DNA from: Methylotenera sp.
Lineage (GTDB): Bacteria; Pseudomonadota; Gammaproteobacteria; Burkholderiales; Methylophilaceae
Direction: 5' to 3'
NCBI GenBank assembly: GCA_013141495.1
Contig: JABFQV010000002.1
Span: 248,001-312,000 of the forward strand
DNA length: 64,000 bases
Numbering within the stretch: position 1 is the first letter of the stretch; every line of letters begins with the position of its first letter. The notes below the pieces were generated by a model that was not told the origin of the DNA, did not search any database, and saw only the letters and a list, made by a program, of their open reading frames with translations. Position numbers and translations under genes: made by a program. Shown here in pieces: positions 1 to 9,762 of this stretch.

Positions 1-1019
1 TCAGCAGATCTTGTCGACAGTAAATTTCTAAGTGAACTATTATCCAGTAGCAGTTCAGCATGCATTTTTATTTTTTCTGAGGTGTAATTTACTGTATCAA
101 AAGTATAGGAAACTCCCGTTAATGCAACATCGACAAGCTGTTTAACTTGATGTTGCGCGGTAGGAATTGATAGTGTTGGTAACATCAAACAAGCCCTCTC
201 CCACACAGCTCCACCACCTGCTCCAATCGAAAAATCTGCCTTAACCATTAACTCTGCCATTCTATTTGTTTGCACATAACAGGAGTAATCTAAGCGTTGA
301 CATAATCTCTCGATCTCCTCTTTATTCGGGTGTTGATCACCAATCACGACATCGACAGAAAAGTTATGTTCCGTTATTTGAGATAAGGCCAATATAGTTT
401 TCGTTGTAAAGTCATTGGCATCGACCCCTCCAAAGAACACTAAAATACATGTTGCCTTACCTTCTCTTGGCTTAACCCTCTCTCGATATTCAGCAAACTC
501 TTTTCTCAGTAGCGCATACCGTGGGCCAATAAGTGTTTTACATTGACTGGGAACTCTGTCTTTGTATCTTATTTCTTGGTCGACATGTAAGTTCTGATCA
601 AGCAAAACATCACATTCGTGCTGCCTATCAGCAAGGTCATCAATCACCATTACATTTTTTACCGCTGATCTTAATGTTTTTTCCCAACGAATATCCAAGG
701 CGTAATGATCCACAATCAACCAGTCGTATCCTTGATTTTGGATTAAGGCTAATGTTGCCCCTGCATCTATTTTCTGAGAAACACCTAACCAGTCAGAATG
801 GGCTAGAGGAAATTCTTCATTAGATTTTTCACTTGCGGGCAAAATGGAAACGTTAAACCCTTTATCTCGTAGCTTTTGTTCCAAACTGCTAGGTAAATAC
901 CTACATATAAAATGCATCGTTGTATCATCGCCTGCCAGCTCATCTGCCAATGTCAAGCAACGCATCACATGGCCAGTACCAATCTGCATTGAGGCATCTA
1001 CTCTAAAAGCTATCTTCAT
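1..1019 (-). CDS. pseG: PseG-like UDP-2,4-diacetamido-2,4,6-trideoxy-beta-L-altropyranose hydrolase, 3' part cut by window edge
   Basis: Not in ORF track (runs off edge). Reverse-strand reading from ATG at 1019 gives MKIAFRVDASMQIGTGHVMRCLTLADELAG...; GxGHxxRCLTLA motif typical of PseG; adjacent to pseF/pseC/pseB. Confidence 0.88.
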   Translation of the reverse strand, partial: MKIAFRVDASMQIGTGHVMRCLTLADELAGDDTTMHFICRYLPSSLEQKLRDKGFNVSILPASEKSNEEFPLAHSDWLGVSQKIDAGATLALIQNQGYDWLIVDHYALDIRWEKTLRSAVKNVMVIDDLADRQHECDVLLDQNLHVDQEIRYKDRVPSQCKTLIGPRYALLRKEFAEYRERVKPREGKATCILVFFGGVDANDFTTKTILALSQITEHNFSVDVVIGDQHPNKEEIERLCQRLDYSCYVQTNRMAELMVKADFSIGAGGGAVWERACLMLPTLSIPTAQHQVKQLVDVALTGVSYTFDTVNYTSEKIKMHAELLLDNSSLRNLLSTRSA

Positions 1020-1798
1020 ATATTAGCCAAGCTAATAAAATTTTGCCTAATAGGAATGCCCGCCAACTTCATTGCTTGCTTTGCGCCCGCTGGGGTCTGT
1101 TCGGTAAAATGAAAAATACTTGCTGCCGCAACGGCAGATGCGCCTGCCTGTAAAACAACATCTATCATATGCTGATAATTACCAGCTCCACCAGAAGCGA
1201 TTACAGGTACATTTACTGCTTTAGCAACACGCTCTGTAAGCTCCAAATCGTAACCCTGCATCGTGCCATCTCTGTTAATTGATGTTAGCAAAATTTCACC
1301 TGCACCACGACTAACAAGCTCTCTTGCCCATTCAACAGCGCCTTTCCCAGTGTTTTGCGAACCTGAATGGCTAAAACAACGGTAACCACCATCGTCAAAA
1401 TACCTAACATCAATACTAGCCACAATACACTGAGCGCCGAACCGAGAGGCAACACTATCAATGATGCCTGGGTTGACAAAAGCCGCAGTATTAATTGAAA
1501 CTTTATCTGCGCCTGAGTGCAATAAGTGTAAAACATCCTCAAGGCTTGTAATTCCACCGCCGACTGTTAGTGGAACAAAACATTCTTCTGAAAAATCTGC
1601 CACTGTCTCATGGTCTGGCTTGTTCCTTTCATTCGACGCTGTAATATCGACCACTATCAACTCATCTACATCTCTAGAGTTATACACTTTAACCGCAGGT
1701 AAAATTGAACCTACACGGCGCCAGCTATCAAAAGCTACGCCCTTAACTAGACCAAAATCTTTCCACAAAAGCGTTGGAATGACTCTTACTTTTAACAT
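1016..1798 (-). CDS. HisF-like protein of surface sugar amidotransferase system
   Basis: ORF MLKVRVIPTLLWKD...; HisF-like TIM barrel; context with HisH-like and N-acetyl sugar amidotransferase. Confidence 0.88.
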   Translation of the reverse strand: MLKVRVIPTLLWKDFGLVKGVAFDSWRRVGSILPAVKVYNSRDVDELIVVDITASNERNKPDHETVADFSEECFVPLTVGGGITSLEDVLHLLHSGADKVSINTAAFVNPGIIDSVASRFGAQCIVASIDVRYFDDGGYRCFSHSGSQNTGKGAVEWARELVSRGAGEILLTSINRDGTMQGYDLELTERVAKAVNVPVIASGGAGNYQHMIDVVLQAGASAVAAASIFHFTEQTPAGAKQAMKLAGIPIRQNFISLANI

Positions 1799-2415
1799 GC
1801 AGAATAGCTCATAAAATTTCTCAGCATTTGACGTCCAGCTTTAGAGCTCTTTTCTGGGTGAAATTGGCATCCAAAGACATGATTGCTACTAACAATTGCA
1901 GTTAGCTCGCATCCATAATCCACAGTTGCAATTAAGTTGCCTGAGTTAGTGGGTACAAAAGCATAGCTATGAACGAAATAAAAATCTGAAGCGTCAGGAA
2001 TACTGTCAAACATGACACTTTTTGTTTTGTAACGAACTTCGTTCCACCCCATGTGCGGAATGCGCTCATTACACCCTATCAGATCTATTCTCTTTACTTC
2101 ACCTGAGATAAAATCCAAACCTTCAGTCTCAACGCCTTCATGCCCTTTGCTGGCAAGCATTTGCATTCCCAAACAAATACCAAGCAATGGTTTATTCTGA
2201 AGATTCACCACATCATTCAGAGCAGTTACCCATCCACCTTGATTCAAATGCGCCATACCTTCAGCAAATGCGCCAACGCCTGGTAGAACAATTCTATCAA
2301 CTCCATACAAACAAGATGGGTGATTAGCGATGACAGTATCTGCGCCAATCTCCTCAAAAGATCTACGTACTGAGTTTAAATTACCCATGCCGTAATTGAT
2401 AATGGCTACTTTCAT
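1792..2415 (-). CDS. HisH-like glutamine amidotransferase subunit
   Basis: Class I GATase motifs GICLGMQML and CQFHPEKS. Confidence 0.9.
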   Translation of the reverse strand: MKVAIINYGMGNLNSVRRSFEEIGADTVIANHPSCLYGVDRIVLPGVGAFAEGMAHLNQGGWVTALNDVVNLQNKPLLGICLGMQMLASKGHEGVETEGLDFISGEVKRIDLIGCNERIPHMGWNEVRYKTKSVMFDSIPDASDFYFVHSYAFVPTNSGNLIATVDYGCELTAIVSSNHVFGCQFHPEKSSKAGRQMLRNFMSYSAC

Positions 2416-3560
2416 GCGTTATCGTAGTTTAATTTTTCTAGGTTACCGTGCTTATCTTTCAGCAAAGCGCCTGATGCATCTTTCTTGAAAATCTTTTTAT
2501 TAGTGAATTTATCGCAAATCTTAATAAACTCATCTACCGTCATATCCAATGGATCAAGAATATCCTTTAGTGGTTTACCTAGATATGTCCATGGAAACTT
2601 ACCATCACGCGCTTTAACAATTTCTAACGCATCCTGACGGGTAATACGGTCGCGGCGAACATGTAAACAAGCAATATCGGTTGCACGAGAAAATCCAAAT
2701 TTAAGAAATTTGAAATAATCATGAATGCCATGTTGGTGATTATCCAAATTTTCGTAATTAACCATACTGCCCTCTACAGGGCCATCAAAGCTAACAAACC
2801 CATGTGCTTGTGAAATCAATACATTAGCTAGTCCATCCCAAGGAAGATAATGTCCAAGAAAAAGCCCTGTCACTCCTACTCGCTTCAAATCTTGATCACT
2901 AGGATACTGGTATGCTAATAATCCTTTAGGCGGAATACCATAAGTCTCTGCAAGATCAGACACTCTCATACCAAGTAAGCCACCAAACTCTTCTAGCCAA
3001 CGTCGAGTAAGCACATTATTATCAGATGCTGCTGCCGGGCCACCATACTCATTTTGTGAATTCTCACCCCAAACAATTAATGGGACATTAAATTGCACAG
3101 CAGCTCGAACAGGAATAGTAAAAATACCAACGTGCTCAGGCCATGCAATATCACCAACCTCAGTCAAACCAATTCTGTTTAATTTAGCTCTAATCAATGG
3201 ATTAGGTGAAAACTCCATGTGATCAACACCCAACTGCTTCAAGTTTTCAATATTCTTTCTACCAATTGGAGATAAATCGCAAGTTGATGACGTAACACAA
3301 AGCGGATTCAAACCCAATTGAAGCATTCTAATTACCTGATATGTACTGTCCTTTCCCCCACTTACTGGAACGATACAATCCCAATTACTTTCAGTATTTC
3401 GATATTTTTCTAGAATTTCCAACAACTCTTTTTTTCGAAGATCCCAATCGATTTCAGCTCTATTTTCATATGATTTACAAGCATTACAAACTCCACCATC
3501 ATCAATATGAAGATCTGGTTTAGTTGATGGCATGACACATCTAATACAATATTTCATCAT
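2412..3560 (-). CDS. N-acetyl sugar amidotransferase (PseA/WbpG family)
   Basis: CIRCVMPSTKPD...CNACKSYE cysteine motif and PP-loop VPVSGGKDSTYQ; next to HisH/HisF pair. Confidence 0.88.
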   Translation of the reverse strand: MMKYCIRCVMPSTKPDLHIDDGGVCNACKSYENRAEIDWDLRKKELLEILEKYRNTESNWDCIVPVSGGKDSTYQVIRMLQLGLNPLCVTSSTCDLSPIGRKNIENLKQLGVDHMEFSPNPLIRAKLNRIGLTEVGDIAWPEHVGIFTIPVRAAVQFNVPLIVWGENSQNEYGGPAAASDNNVLTRRWLEEFGGLLGMRVSDLAETYGIPPKGLLAYQYPSDQDLKRVGVTGLFLGHYLPWDGLANVLISQAHGFVSFDGPVEGSMVNYENLDNHQHGIHDYFKFLKFGFSRATDIACLHVRRDRITRQDALEIVKARDGKFPWTYLGKPLKDILDPLDMTVDEFIKICDKFTNKKIFKKDASGALLKDKHGNLEKLNYDNA

Positions 3561-3569
3561 AGCAATCCA

Positions 3570-4256
3570 TTATTTAGTTAATATTTTGAACATTAGTTCG
3601 GCTATTGCCCAGTCTTCTGGAGTATCGATATCCTGTGTTTTTAATCTAGAAATAACAACTGGAACTGAAGATTTTTCAAATATTTTCATATTGTTTGCCC
3701 ATGCATCTGGACGCCCCCAGTAAAACTGCCCAGCATCATGTAGGGCAACTGGTAAATCTTGTGAGCGAGTCGCAAATTGTTCAGGAAAAAACATTTCCAC
3801 GCCTCCTTCAGTCAATTGTTTAAATGCACGAAAAATTGGCGCGGCAAAATCTGTTGCAGTAAATGCATACGCCCAGTTACCGGATTCCAATAATTGGAGT
3901 CCGCGCCTAAGATCATCTATCTGCACAAATGGTGCAGTTGCATAGATGCAACAAACAGCAGAAACTGGCCACCCTTGATCAATAGACCAGCGAGTTGCAT
4001 GTGCAACCACTTCAGTTGTACCCGCATAGTCATCCGACAATTCTAAAGGCCTTATAAACGGAACTTCAGCACCCCATTCCCTTGCGATATCTGCGATTTC
4101 AGTATCATCCGTAGATACTATAATGTGGTCAAAGAGGCCAGATGTCATTGCGGCCTCAATGGACCATGCAATCATAGGCTTGCCGCAAAAGTCTTTGATA
4201 TTCTTGCGAGGAATGCGCTTACTCCCTCCTCGGGCTGGGATAACAGCTATCTTCAT
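3570..4256 (-). CDS. pseF: Pseudaminic acid cytidylyltransferase
   Basis: MKIAVIPARGGSKRIPRKNIKDFCGKPMIAWSIE nucleotidylyltransferase N-terminus; pse gene context. Confidence 0.9.
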   Translation of the reverse strand: MKIAVIPARGGSKRIPRKNIKDFCGKPMIAWSIEAAMTSGLFDHIIVSTDDTEIADIAREWGAEVPFIRPLELSDDYAGTTEVVAHATRWSIDQGWPVSAVCCIYATAPFVQIDDLRRGLQLLESGNWAYAFTATDFAAPIFRAFKQLTEGGVEMFFPEQFATRSQDLPVALHDAGQFYWGRPDAWANNMKIFEKSSVPVVISRLKTQDIDTPEDWAIAELMFKILTK

Positions 4257-5422
4257 GCGCCTACAATCTCTTTCAGCACCGTAACAATCTGGTTTTGTTG
4301 CTGATTTGTTAACCCTGGATACATGGGCAAGCTGATTGCCTCAGCATAATAGTGCTCGGCTTCTTGACAATGGCCAACGTTAAAACCCATCCGTTTATAG
4401 TATGGCTGACGATACACTGGAATGTAATGTAGGTTCACTGCAACTCCAGCTGCACGTAGCGCTTCGAAAACTACAAGATGTGATTTCTGAATTTCATTTA
4501 ATTTAAGTCTTATCACGTACAGGTGTAGCCCGGAATAACCCTCGTGATGCTGCCATGGAGTGACCACTGGCAGATTAGCTAACAGTTCCTCATAACGATT
4601 TGCGATTGAGTGGCGTTTTGACACAAACTCATCTAACCGCTTCATCTGGCTTAGCCCTAATGCAGCCTGAATATCCGTCATGCGATAATTGAACCCTAGT
4701 GCTATCTGCTCATAGTACCAAGGGCCATCTAGCGCTTGGGTCATATCAGCTATTTCACGGGTGATACCGTGACTACGTAATAGTTGCATGCGTTTTGCTA
4801 GTTGCAAATCATTAGTCAAGGCCATGCCACCTTCACCAGTAGTAATAATTTTGACCGGATGAAAGCTAAACACGGTAATGTCACTATATCGGCAATTTCC
4901 AATAGGCTCATTTAGATACTTACCGCCAATTGCATGTGATGCATCTTCAATAATTTTGAAACCATATTGCCGACCAAGTAGATGTATTGCTACCATATCG
5001 CAAGGTTGGCCGGACAGATGCACAGGGATAACTACTTTAGGTAAAACTCCATCTAGCTGTGCTTGCGCCAACTTTTCAGCTAGGCGTTCAACGCTTATAT
5101 TGTAGGTGCGTGAATCAATATCAACAAAGTCAACCTCTGCTCCACAATATAAGGCGCAATTTGCACTGGCAACAAAAGTGATTGGGCTGGTCCAAACAAT
5201 GTCAGCCTTACCAACACCCAAAGCCAAACAGGCAATATGCAAGGCACTGGTTGCGCTATTTACAGCAACGGCGTGGTTAACTTGGCAATAGTTTGCAACC
5301 GCATTCTCAAAGGCAGGTACTGCGGGGCCTTGCGTAAGGAAATCAGACCGTAAAACATCCACTACTGCCTGAATATCAGCTTCAGATATATCTTGCCTAC
5401 CGTAAGGAATCATTGCGTTCAA
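4253..5422 (-). CDS. pseC: UDP-4-amino-4,6-dideoxy-N-acetyl-beta-L-altrosamine transaminase
   Basis: DegT/DnrJ/EryC1 aminotransferase; MIPYGRQDISEADIQAVVDVLRSDFLTQGP; SFHPVKIITTGEGG PLP lysine region. Confidence 0.9.
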   Translation of the reverse strand: MNAMIPYGRQDISEADIQAVVDVLRSDFLTQGPAVPAFENAVANYCQVNHAVAVNSATSALHIACLALGVGKADIVWTSPITFVASANCALYCGAEVDFVDIDSRTYNISVERLAEKLAQAQLDGVLPKVVIPVHLSGQPCDMVAIHLLGRQYGFKIIEDASHAIGGKYLNEPIGNCRYSDITVFSFHPVKIITTGEGGMALTNDLQLAKRMQLLRSHGITREIADMTQALDGPWYYEQIALGFNYRMTDIQAALGLSQMKRLDEFVSKRHSIANRYEELLANLPVVTPWQHHEGYSGLHLYVIRLKLNEIQKSHLVVFEALRAAGVAVNLHYIPVYRQPYYKRMGFNVGHCQEAEHYYAEAISLPMYPGLTNQQQNQIVTVLKEIVGA

Positions 5423-6417
5423 ATCTTACCTACCTTGTCACGATATTGATTAATCCAAGCTTGCAAAAATTCAACGCTCATCCATTCTGGATTGTTGTCT
5501 GAACTATAAATAAAGTCTGGTGCTACTTTCTTTCCGCCGTTTATTCTATTGGGATCATCATTCCAATTGTGGATGGCTGGCAATATTTTATAGTGCTCTG
5601 GGTATTCATAAGTATAAAGCGCATCTTCAGATCCTATCATCTGTTCGTGTAGTTTTTCACCCGGCCTGATGCCAACAATTTCGTGACTCGCATTTGGCAC
5701 TGAGGCCTTTGCAATATCGACAATATTCATAGATGGAATTTTCTTTACATAAATTTCACCGCCCACCATATCTTCAAACGCATGCCAAACTAATTCAACG
5801 CCTTGCTCAAGCGTAATCATGAAACGCGTCATACGGCCATCTGTTATAGGTAGCACACCTTTATCCGCAATGGACATAAAAAATGGAATAACTGAACCAC
5901 GAGAGCCCATCACATTACCATATCGAACAACCGAAAATCTAGTCGAGCCCTTACCAGAATATGAATTACCTGCAACAAATAATTTATCTGAGGCCAACTT
6001 AGTTGCACCATATAAATTTGCTGGGCTACTGGCTTTATCTGTGGACAAGGCTACAACACCCTTAACGCCTTGATCTATACAAGCATCAATCAAGTTCATT
6101 GCACCAATAATATTTGTTTTAACACACTCAAAAGGATTATATTCTGCAGTAGGAACAATTTTTGTAGCGGCCGCATGAACCACGTAATCGATGCCATGTA
6201 AGGCGCGTGCAAGTCTGTCTTTATCTCGTACATCACCAATAAAAAATCTGACTCTTTCATCGTTTCCATATAGTTTTGCCATTTCCCACTGCTTCATTTC
6301 ATCACGAGAGAAAATGACTAACCGATGCGGATTGTACTTAGCCAGCGTCATTGGCACAAACGTATGACCGAATGATCCTGTGCCTCCAGTAATAAGTATG
6401 GATGAATTAGTTAACAT
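5419..6417 (-). CDS. pseB: UDP-N-acetylglucosamine 4,6-dehydratase (inverting)
   Basis: Extended SDR, SILITGGTGSFGHTFV; adjacent to pseC. Confidence 0.92.
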   Translation of the reverse strand: MLTNSSILITGGTGSFGHTFVPMTLAKYNPHRLVIFSRDEMKQWEMAKLYGNDERVRFFIGDVRDKDRLARALHGIDYVVHAAATKIVPTAEYNPFECVKTNIIGAMNLIDACIDQGVKGVVALSTDKASSPANLYGATKLASDKLFVAGNSYSGKGSTRFSVVRYGNVMGSRGSVIPFFMSIADKGVLPITDGRMTRFMITLEQGVELVWHAFEDMVGGEIYVKKIPSMNIVDIAKASVPNASHEIVGIRPGEKLHEQMIGSEDALYTYEYPEHYKILPAIHNWNDDPNRINGGKKVAPDFIYSSDNNPEWMSVEFLQAWINQYRDKVGKI

Positions 6418-6419
6418 TT

Positions 6420-7397
6420 TTACCTCAAACCTTCTTGGTTCTTAAAATCTTGATATACTTCCCGAAGTCCAACTAATAGCGATGTACTTTCTCTCCAGCC
6501 CAGCTGATTCAAACGACCTGAGTCCATGAGTTTTTTCATGGTGCCATCTGGTTTAGTGACATCCAAAGTAATATCACCTTCAAAACCCACCACCTCTTTA
6601 ACTAAATTCGCGAGCTCTGCAATGGTTAAATCACTACCACGCCCTAGGTTAAGTAATGGCGGTAGTCCATCATTGCGGTCTGCGGCTAATAAAGGTTTAA
6701 ATTGTTCATCACTTAAATTCATCACAAACACACAAGCTTCGGCCATGTCGTCACTGTATAAAAACTCACGCTTAGGAGTGCCCGTACCCCAAATGGTGAC
6801 TATGTCTTGATGGTTCACTTTAGCTTCATGAAACTTACGAATCATGGCCGGAATCACATGGCTATTTTCAGGATGATAGTTATCCCCTGGGCCATACAGA
6901 TTGGTCGGCATCATGGCCAAAAATTGCGTGCCATATTGGCGGTTATAGCTCCAACACATTTCAATGCCGGCAATTTTAGCCAAGGCATAAGGCCGGTTAG
7001 TCGGTTCCAATGGACCAGTGAGCAAGCATTCTTCTTTAATAGGCTGCGGGCAATCACGTGGATAGATGCAGCTAGATCCAAGAAACAATAGTCGCTTAAC
7101 GCCTGCTACATACGACTGATGAATCACATTGGTTTGAATTGCTAAGTTTTCTTGAATAAACTCTGCTGGGTAGATGTTGTTGGCATGGATGCCCCCCACC
7201 TTTGCTGCGGCTAAAATTACGTATTCTGGTTTTTCAGATACAAAAAATTCAGCAACTAATTGTTGATTGGTTAAATCAAGCTCGGCATGGGTGCGCGTAA
7301 CAATGTTGCTGTAGCCTTTGGCTTGCAATTGACGCATTAAGGCCGAGCCTACTAACCCACGGTGACCAGCTACGAAAATTTTTGCATTTAGATTCAT
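6420..7397 (-). CDS. fcl: GDP-L-fucose synthase
   Basis: [46 protein letters not shown]. Confidence 0.93.
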   Translation of the reverse strand: MNLNAKIFVAGHRGLVGSALMRQLQAKGYSNIVTRTHAELDLTNQQLVAEFFVSEKPEYVILAAAKVGGIHANNIYPAEFIQENLAIQTNVIHQSYVAGVKRLLFLGSSCIYPRDCPQPIKEECLLTGPLEPTNRPYALAKIAGIEMCWSYNRQYGTQFLAMMPTNLYGPGDNYHPENSHVIPAMIRKFHEAKVNHQDIVTIWGTGTPKREFLYSDDMAEACVFVMNLSDEQFKPLLAADRNDGLPPLLNLGRGSDLTIAELANLVKEVVGFEGDITLDVTKPDGTMKKLMDSGRLNQLGWRESTSLLVGLREVYQDFKNQEGLR

Positions 7398-7413
7398 GTT
7401 AATTGTTTAGTTA

Positions 7414-7833
7414 TTAAAGCTTATTTGCTAATGGTTTACGCAAGAATTCGCCAATAAATTGGTGGTGATTGCTTGTAATCAGTTCGTAAATAAAATTGAT
7501 GTCTATGTTCATGTAGTCATGCACAATGCGATTACGCAAACCAATCGCGGCGTTCCATTGCTTTAATTCTTGTAGTGTTATATTTCCACGCTGTTCAAGG
7601 CTGGCGAAAGCATCATATGCCGATACTGGTACTGGTTCTTCTATAGACTTAAGCAGATGTTTTGATTTACCAATTGCATTCTCTATAAGTACTTGCAAGG
7701 CATGCAATACGCCATTTTGTTCAAGGCGTGAAAGCGGTGCGCCTGATACAATACGTTGCTTGGCCTCGTCAAGTAGCGCAATTTGCTCTTTGGCAATGCG
7801 CTCACTTTCTGCTTGGTAAAGATCAAGCCGCAT
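7414..7833 (-). CDS. hepT: HepT-like toxin (DUF86), HEPN domain
   Basis: Rx4HxY motif RNRIVHDY; overlaps upstream MntA-like nucleotidyltransferase. Confidence 0.88.
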   Translation of the reverse strand: MRLDLYQAESERIAKEQIALLDEAKQRIVSGAPLSRLEQNGVLHALQVLIENAIGKSKHLLKSIEEPVPVSAYDAFASLEQRGNITLQELKQWNAAIGLRNRIVHDYMNIDINFIYELITSNHHQFIGEFLRKPLANKL

Positions 7834-8221
7834 GGTGTTTTCTCCAGTAATAATCTTCCAGTTCTCCCCATGTTTGAGTAAGAAAGTGACTCCAGGCTAA
7901 TGTGTCATCGCCTTTAAGCATCACACCTTCTTCAGCAATCACTGCCCGCATGGCTAGACGAGCTGTCGTCATGTCGATTAGATCAATCTGGTCTTGATGT
8001 ATAGTAATGACATCAGCAATATTCTGCTTTAGCGCTTCTGAGTATTCCAAGCGCACCAGACCCTTGATCCCTTTTTTCCAGCGAACGGCAATATCCCAAT
8101 CGCTGTGCTGTGTTGCCACGTCTAAGGCTCGGCTACCAACCAGTACTGCTAGCTCAAGGTTTTCATCTGCTTGCAGCAGATGTTTCAATGCTTCAATTTT
8201 TAAAATATCAGTCTTGCTCAT
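7823..8221 (-). CDS. mntA: MntA-like antitoxin nucleotidyltransferase
   Basis: GSx10DxD motif GSRALDVATQHSDWD; ORF track starts at 8263 but internal ATG at 8221 (MSKTDILKIE) is the more likely start. Confidence 0.85.
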   Translation of the reverse strand: MSKTDILKIEALKHLLQADENLELAVLVGSRALDVATQHSDWDIAVRWKKGIKGLVRLEYSEALKQNIADVITIHQDQIDLIDMTTARLAMRAVIAEEGVMLKGDDTLAWSHFLTQTWGELEDYYWRKHHAA

Positions 8222-8334
8222 AGATGCACCCATGAAAGTATCTGTGCAGGACAACCTAAGCATCGGTAGCCTGCTATGTAAATTTTTACGTTTAGGTTCA
8301 TGTTGATTTTTTTATTCTATAAAATAATTTATTG

Positions 8335-8553
8335 CTATTTTAAGTTATTTTGCATTTTCAAACCGTGACAATTAGTCACAGTTTCATTATCCTCGGCCTT
8401 GAGCCGCTGCTTTAGCTTGCGCCTATCCGCGGCAGCATCAGCACTATCAGTAAGCGTATCAACTACATCAGCAATGCTAAAAAACCAAGTCTCAGCTTCT
8501 TGGTCCCATTCCGAGCGGTCCTGCTTGGTTTCAAATAGCTTAATTGCGCTCAT
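8335..8553 (-). pseudogene. Truncated BRO-N / phage antirepressor-like protein
   Basis: 72 aa MSAIKLFETKQDRSEWDQEAETWFFSIADVVDTLTDSADAAADRRKLKQRLKAEDNETVTNCHGLKM resembles BRO-N N-terminal domain, then stops. Confidence 0.7.
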
Positions 8554-8614
8554 GAATACTGAACCTTCACCAAACAGGTTCTGAATTTAATACACTGGAA
8601 AGCATGGCGCGGCA

Positions 8615-8641
8615 GAAGTAGTCACAAATTGTGACTACTTC
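8615..8641. promoter_or_regulatory. Perfect 27-bp palindrome, candidate operator
   Basis: gaagtagtcacaa-a-ttgtgactacttc, 13-bp arms and 1-nt centre; no T tract next to it. Confidence 0.55.
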
Positions 8642-8667
8642 GAAATGTAGAATGCTTTGCGAACTCG

Positions 8668-9762
8668 TCATTCGTGATAATCCATGGCTTGGTAACCATG
8701 CTTCTTCACCAACTCATCACGTTGTGCTGATTTGTAATCCTCACGCACCATTTCTGCCACCAGTTCGTGGAAAGTGATTTTTGGTGTCCAGCCAAGCTTC
8801 TCTTTGGCTTTAGTAGGATCACCCAACAACGTTTCTACTTCAGTCGGCCTAAAGTATCTGGCATCGACTTGCACAATGCATTTATCTTGCCAATAGCCCT
8901 TCTCTTCAACGCCCATGCCTTGCCATGTGATTTCCATATTAAGCTCTTTAGCGGCAGCATTGACGAAATCGCGCACACTGTATTGCACACCAGTGGCAAT
9001 CACGAAGTCTTCAGCGACCTCTTGTTGGAGCATCAGCCATTGCATCTCCACGTAGTCTTTAGCGTGGCCCCAGTCGCGTAAAGCATCCAAGTTACCTAAG
9101 TACAGGCAATCTTGTAAACCTAGATTGATACGGGCCAGTGCTCTGGTTATCTTACGGGTGACAAAGGTTTCACCGCGAACCGGTGACTCATGGTTAAACA
9201 AAATGCCATTACAGGCATAAATACCATAAGCTTCACGGTAATTCACCGTGATCCAGTAGGCATAGAGTTTAGCGACTGCGTATGGGCTACGTGGATAAAA
9301 TGGTGTAGATTCTTTCTGCGGAGTTTCTTGCACTAAACCATACAGCTCTGAGGTCGAGGCCTGATAGAACTTGGTCTTCTTTTCTAGGCCGAGTATACGG
9401 ATGGCTTCCAAAATACGCAAGGTGCCGATACCATCGGCATTGGCGGTGTATTCTGGTGTCTCAAAGCTCACCGCCACATGACTCATAGCCGCTAGGTTAT
9501 AAATTTCATCCGGTTGTGTTTGCTGGATGATGCGAATTAGATTAGTTGAGTCTGTGAGGTCGCCGTAGTGCAACACGAAGTTTTTGTTATCGACATGCGG
9601 GTCTTGGTACAGGTGATCGATACGATCGGTATTAAACAAAGATGCGCGGCGTTTTACGCCATGCACGATATAGCCCTTGCCCAATAAGAACTCTGCTAAG
9701 TAAGCCCCATCCTGACCGGTAACACCAGTAATTAATGCAACTTTCTTGGTATCTTTACTCAT
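8668..9762 (-). CDS. gmd: GDP-mannose 4,6-dehydratase
   Basis: [33 protein letters not shown]. Confidence 0.95.
   Translation of the reverse strand: MSKDTKKVALITGVTGQDGAYLAEFLLGKGYIVHGVKRRASLFNTDRIDHLYQDPHVDNKNFVLHYGDLTDSTNLIRIIQQTQPDEIYNLAAMSHVAVSFETPEYTANADGIGTLRILEAIRILGLEKKTKFYQASTSELYGLVQETPQKESTPFYPRSPYAVAKLYAYWITVNYREAYGIYACNGILFNHESPVRGETFVTRKITRALARINLGLQDCLYLGNLDALRDWGHAKDYVEMQWLMLQQEVAEDFVIATGVQYSVRDFVNAAAKELNMEITWQGMGVEEKGYWQDKCIVQVDARYFRPTEVETLLGDPTKAKEKLGWTPKITFHELVAEMVREDYKSAQRDELVKKHGYQAMDYHE

Noticed and set aside
1016-2415. hisF and hisH as part of a histidine biosynthesis operon
   Set aside because: No other his genes adjacent, HisF lacks the CLD Asp, and both abut a sugar amidotransferase and pse genes
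7526-7819. 97-aa plus-strand ORF
   Set aside because: Exact antisense of the HepT gene
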